Part shown: positions 62,618 to 64,000 of the stretch, in pieces
Numbering within the stretch: position 1 is the first letter of the stretch
How the letters are laid out: the number at the start of each line of letters is the position of its first letter
Origin: Niastella sp. OAS944
GTDB taxonomy: Bacteria > Bacteroidota > Bacteroidia > Chitinophagales > Chitinophagaceae
DNA length: 64,000 bases
Assembly: GCA_024809215.1 (NCBI GenBank)
Contig: JANUBW010000007.1
Span: 310,001 to 374,000, forward strand
Direction of reading: 5' to 3'
Notes under the pieces: model-generated
Database searches by the model: none
Told to the model about the DNA's origin: nothing
Seen by the model: only the letters and a program-made list of their open reading frames with translations
Made by a program: the position numbers and the translations under genes

Positions 62618-62649
62618 TTGCAAAAATTTCCGCTGTTCACTTACCTTTG
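62618..62649 (+). promoter_or_regulatory. Promoter of atpD
   Basis: TTG (62618-62620), 21-base spacer, TACCTTTG (62642-62649). The leader to the ATG at 62742 is about 85 bases and contains inverted AGCGTT / AACGCT words. The rest of the 62372-62741 gap holds no gene I can support. Confidence 0.75.
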
Positions 62650-62714
62650 CAGCCGAAATTAAAAATTTTGATTGAGAGCGCTGTTAAAGCGTTGTAAATC
62701 AAAACCCTAATTAA

Positions 62715-64000
<1,286 letters not shown>

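Overview
The window looks like a chromosomal segment of a Bacteroidota member, most like the Chitinophagaceae (Niastella/Chitinophaga type). The signs are several promoters of the Bacteroidota form (TTG, a 19-21 base spacer, then TAnnTTTG), weak Shine-Dalgarno sequences, a type IX secretion gene (porT) beside ubiE, a secreted protease with a type IX sorting tail, a TPR-containing sensor kinase with a LytTR regulator, and many families typical of the phylum. I saw no rRNA, tRNA, CRISPR array or complete insertion sequence.

Region 1 (1-17.9 kb) is a surface polysaccharide locus that is visibly AT-richer than the rest. Most genes lie on the minus strand: GT2 and GT4 glycosyltransferases, a rhamnan-synthesis-F-like protein, a polytopic membrane protein, a coiled-coil protein, and two related double-GT2 proteins, one of which carries an N-terminal methyltransferase. 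A plus-strand flippase that ends early and a 5'-truncated GT2 remnant mark a rearranged left end. A plus-strand undecaprenyl-phosphate sugar transferase (17.1 kb) probably starts the repeat unit.

Region 2 (17.9-37.4 kb) is mostly housekeeping: a YifB/ComM-type ATPase, M1 aminopeptidase, MutS-like ATPase, dihydroorotase, Wzi/RemB-type barrel, LytTR two-component pair, porT-ubiE, engB, a YkuK-like protein, the T9SS-exported metalloprotease, a DCC / TIGR01777 / CoA-binding operon and a GbsR-type regulator.

Region 3 (37.6-43.6 kb) is the most interesting metabolic unit. A minus-strand operon encodes a UbiA prenyltransferase, a type III polyketide synthase, a methyltransferase, an FAD oxidoreductase, a DUF5723 outer-membrane protein and a small TonB-C protein. 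It is a plausible pathway to a prenylated or alkylated phenolic or quinone lipid. A terminator-like hairpin directly abuts the first start codon.

Region 4 (43.6-53 kb) holds flotillin/NfeD, a secreted phosphoesterase-propeller fusion, a lipoprotein, pyruvate dehydrogenase E2 and dnaX. The dnaX-tetR gap contains a 98-bp tandem repeat and an ordered structure of five direct plus five inverted 11-bp units.

Region 5 (53.5-64 kb) is a TetR-controlled TolC/MFP/RND efflux operon. The same palindromic operator lies in front of tetR and in front of tolC. An SDR gene, a GNAT-like gene and the start of atpD (cut by the window edge) follow.
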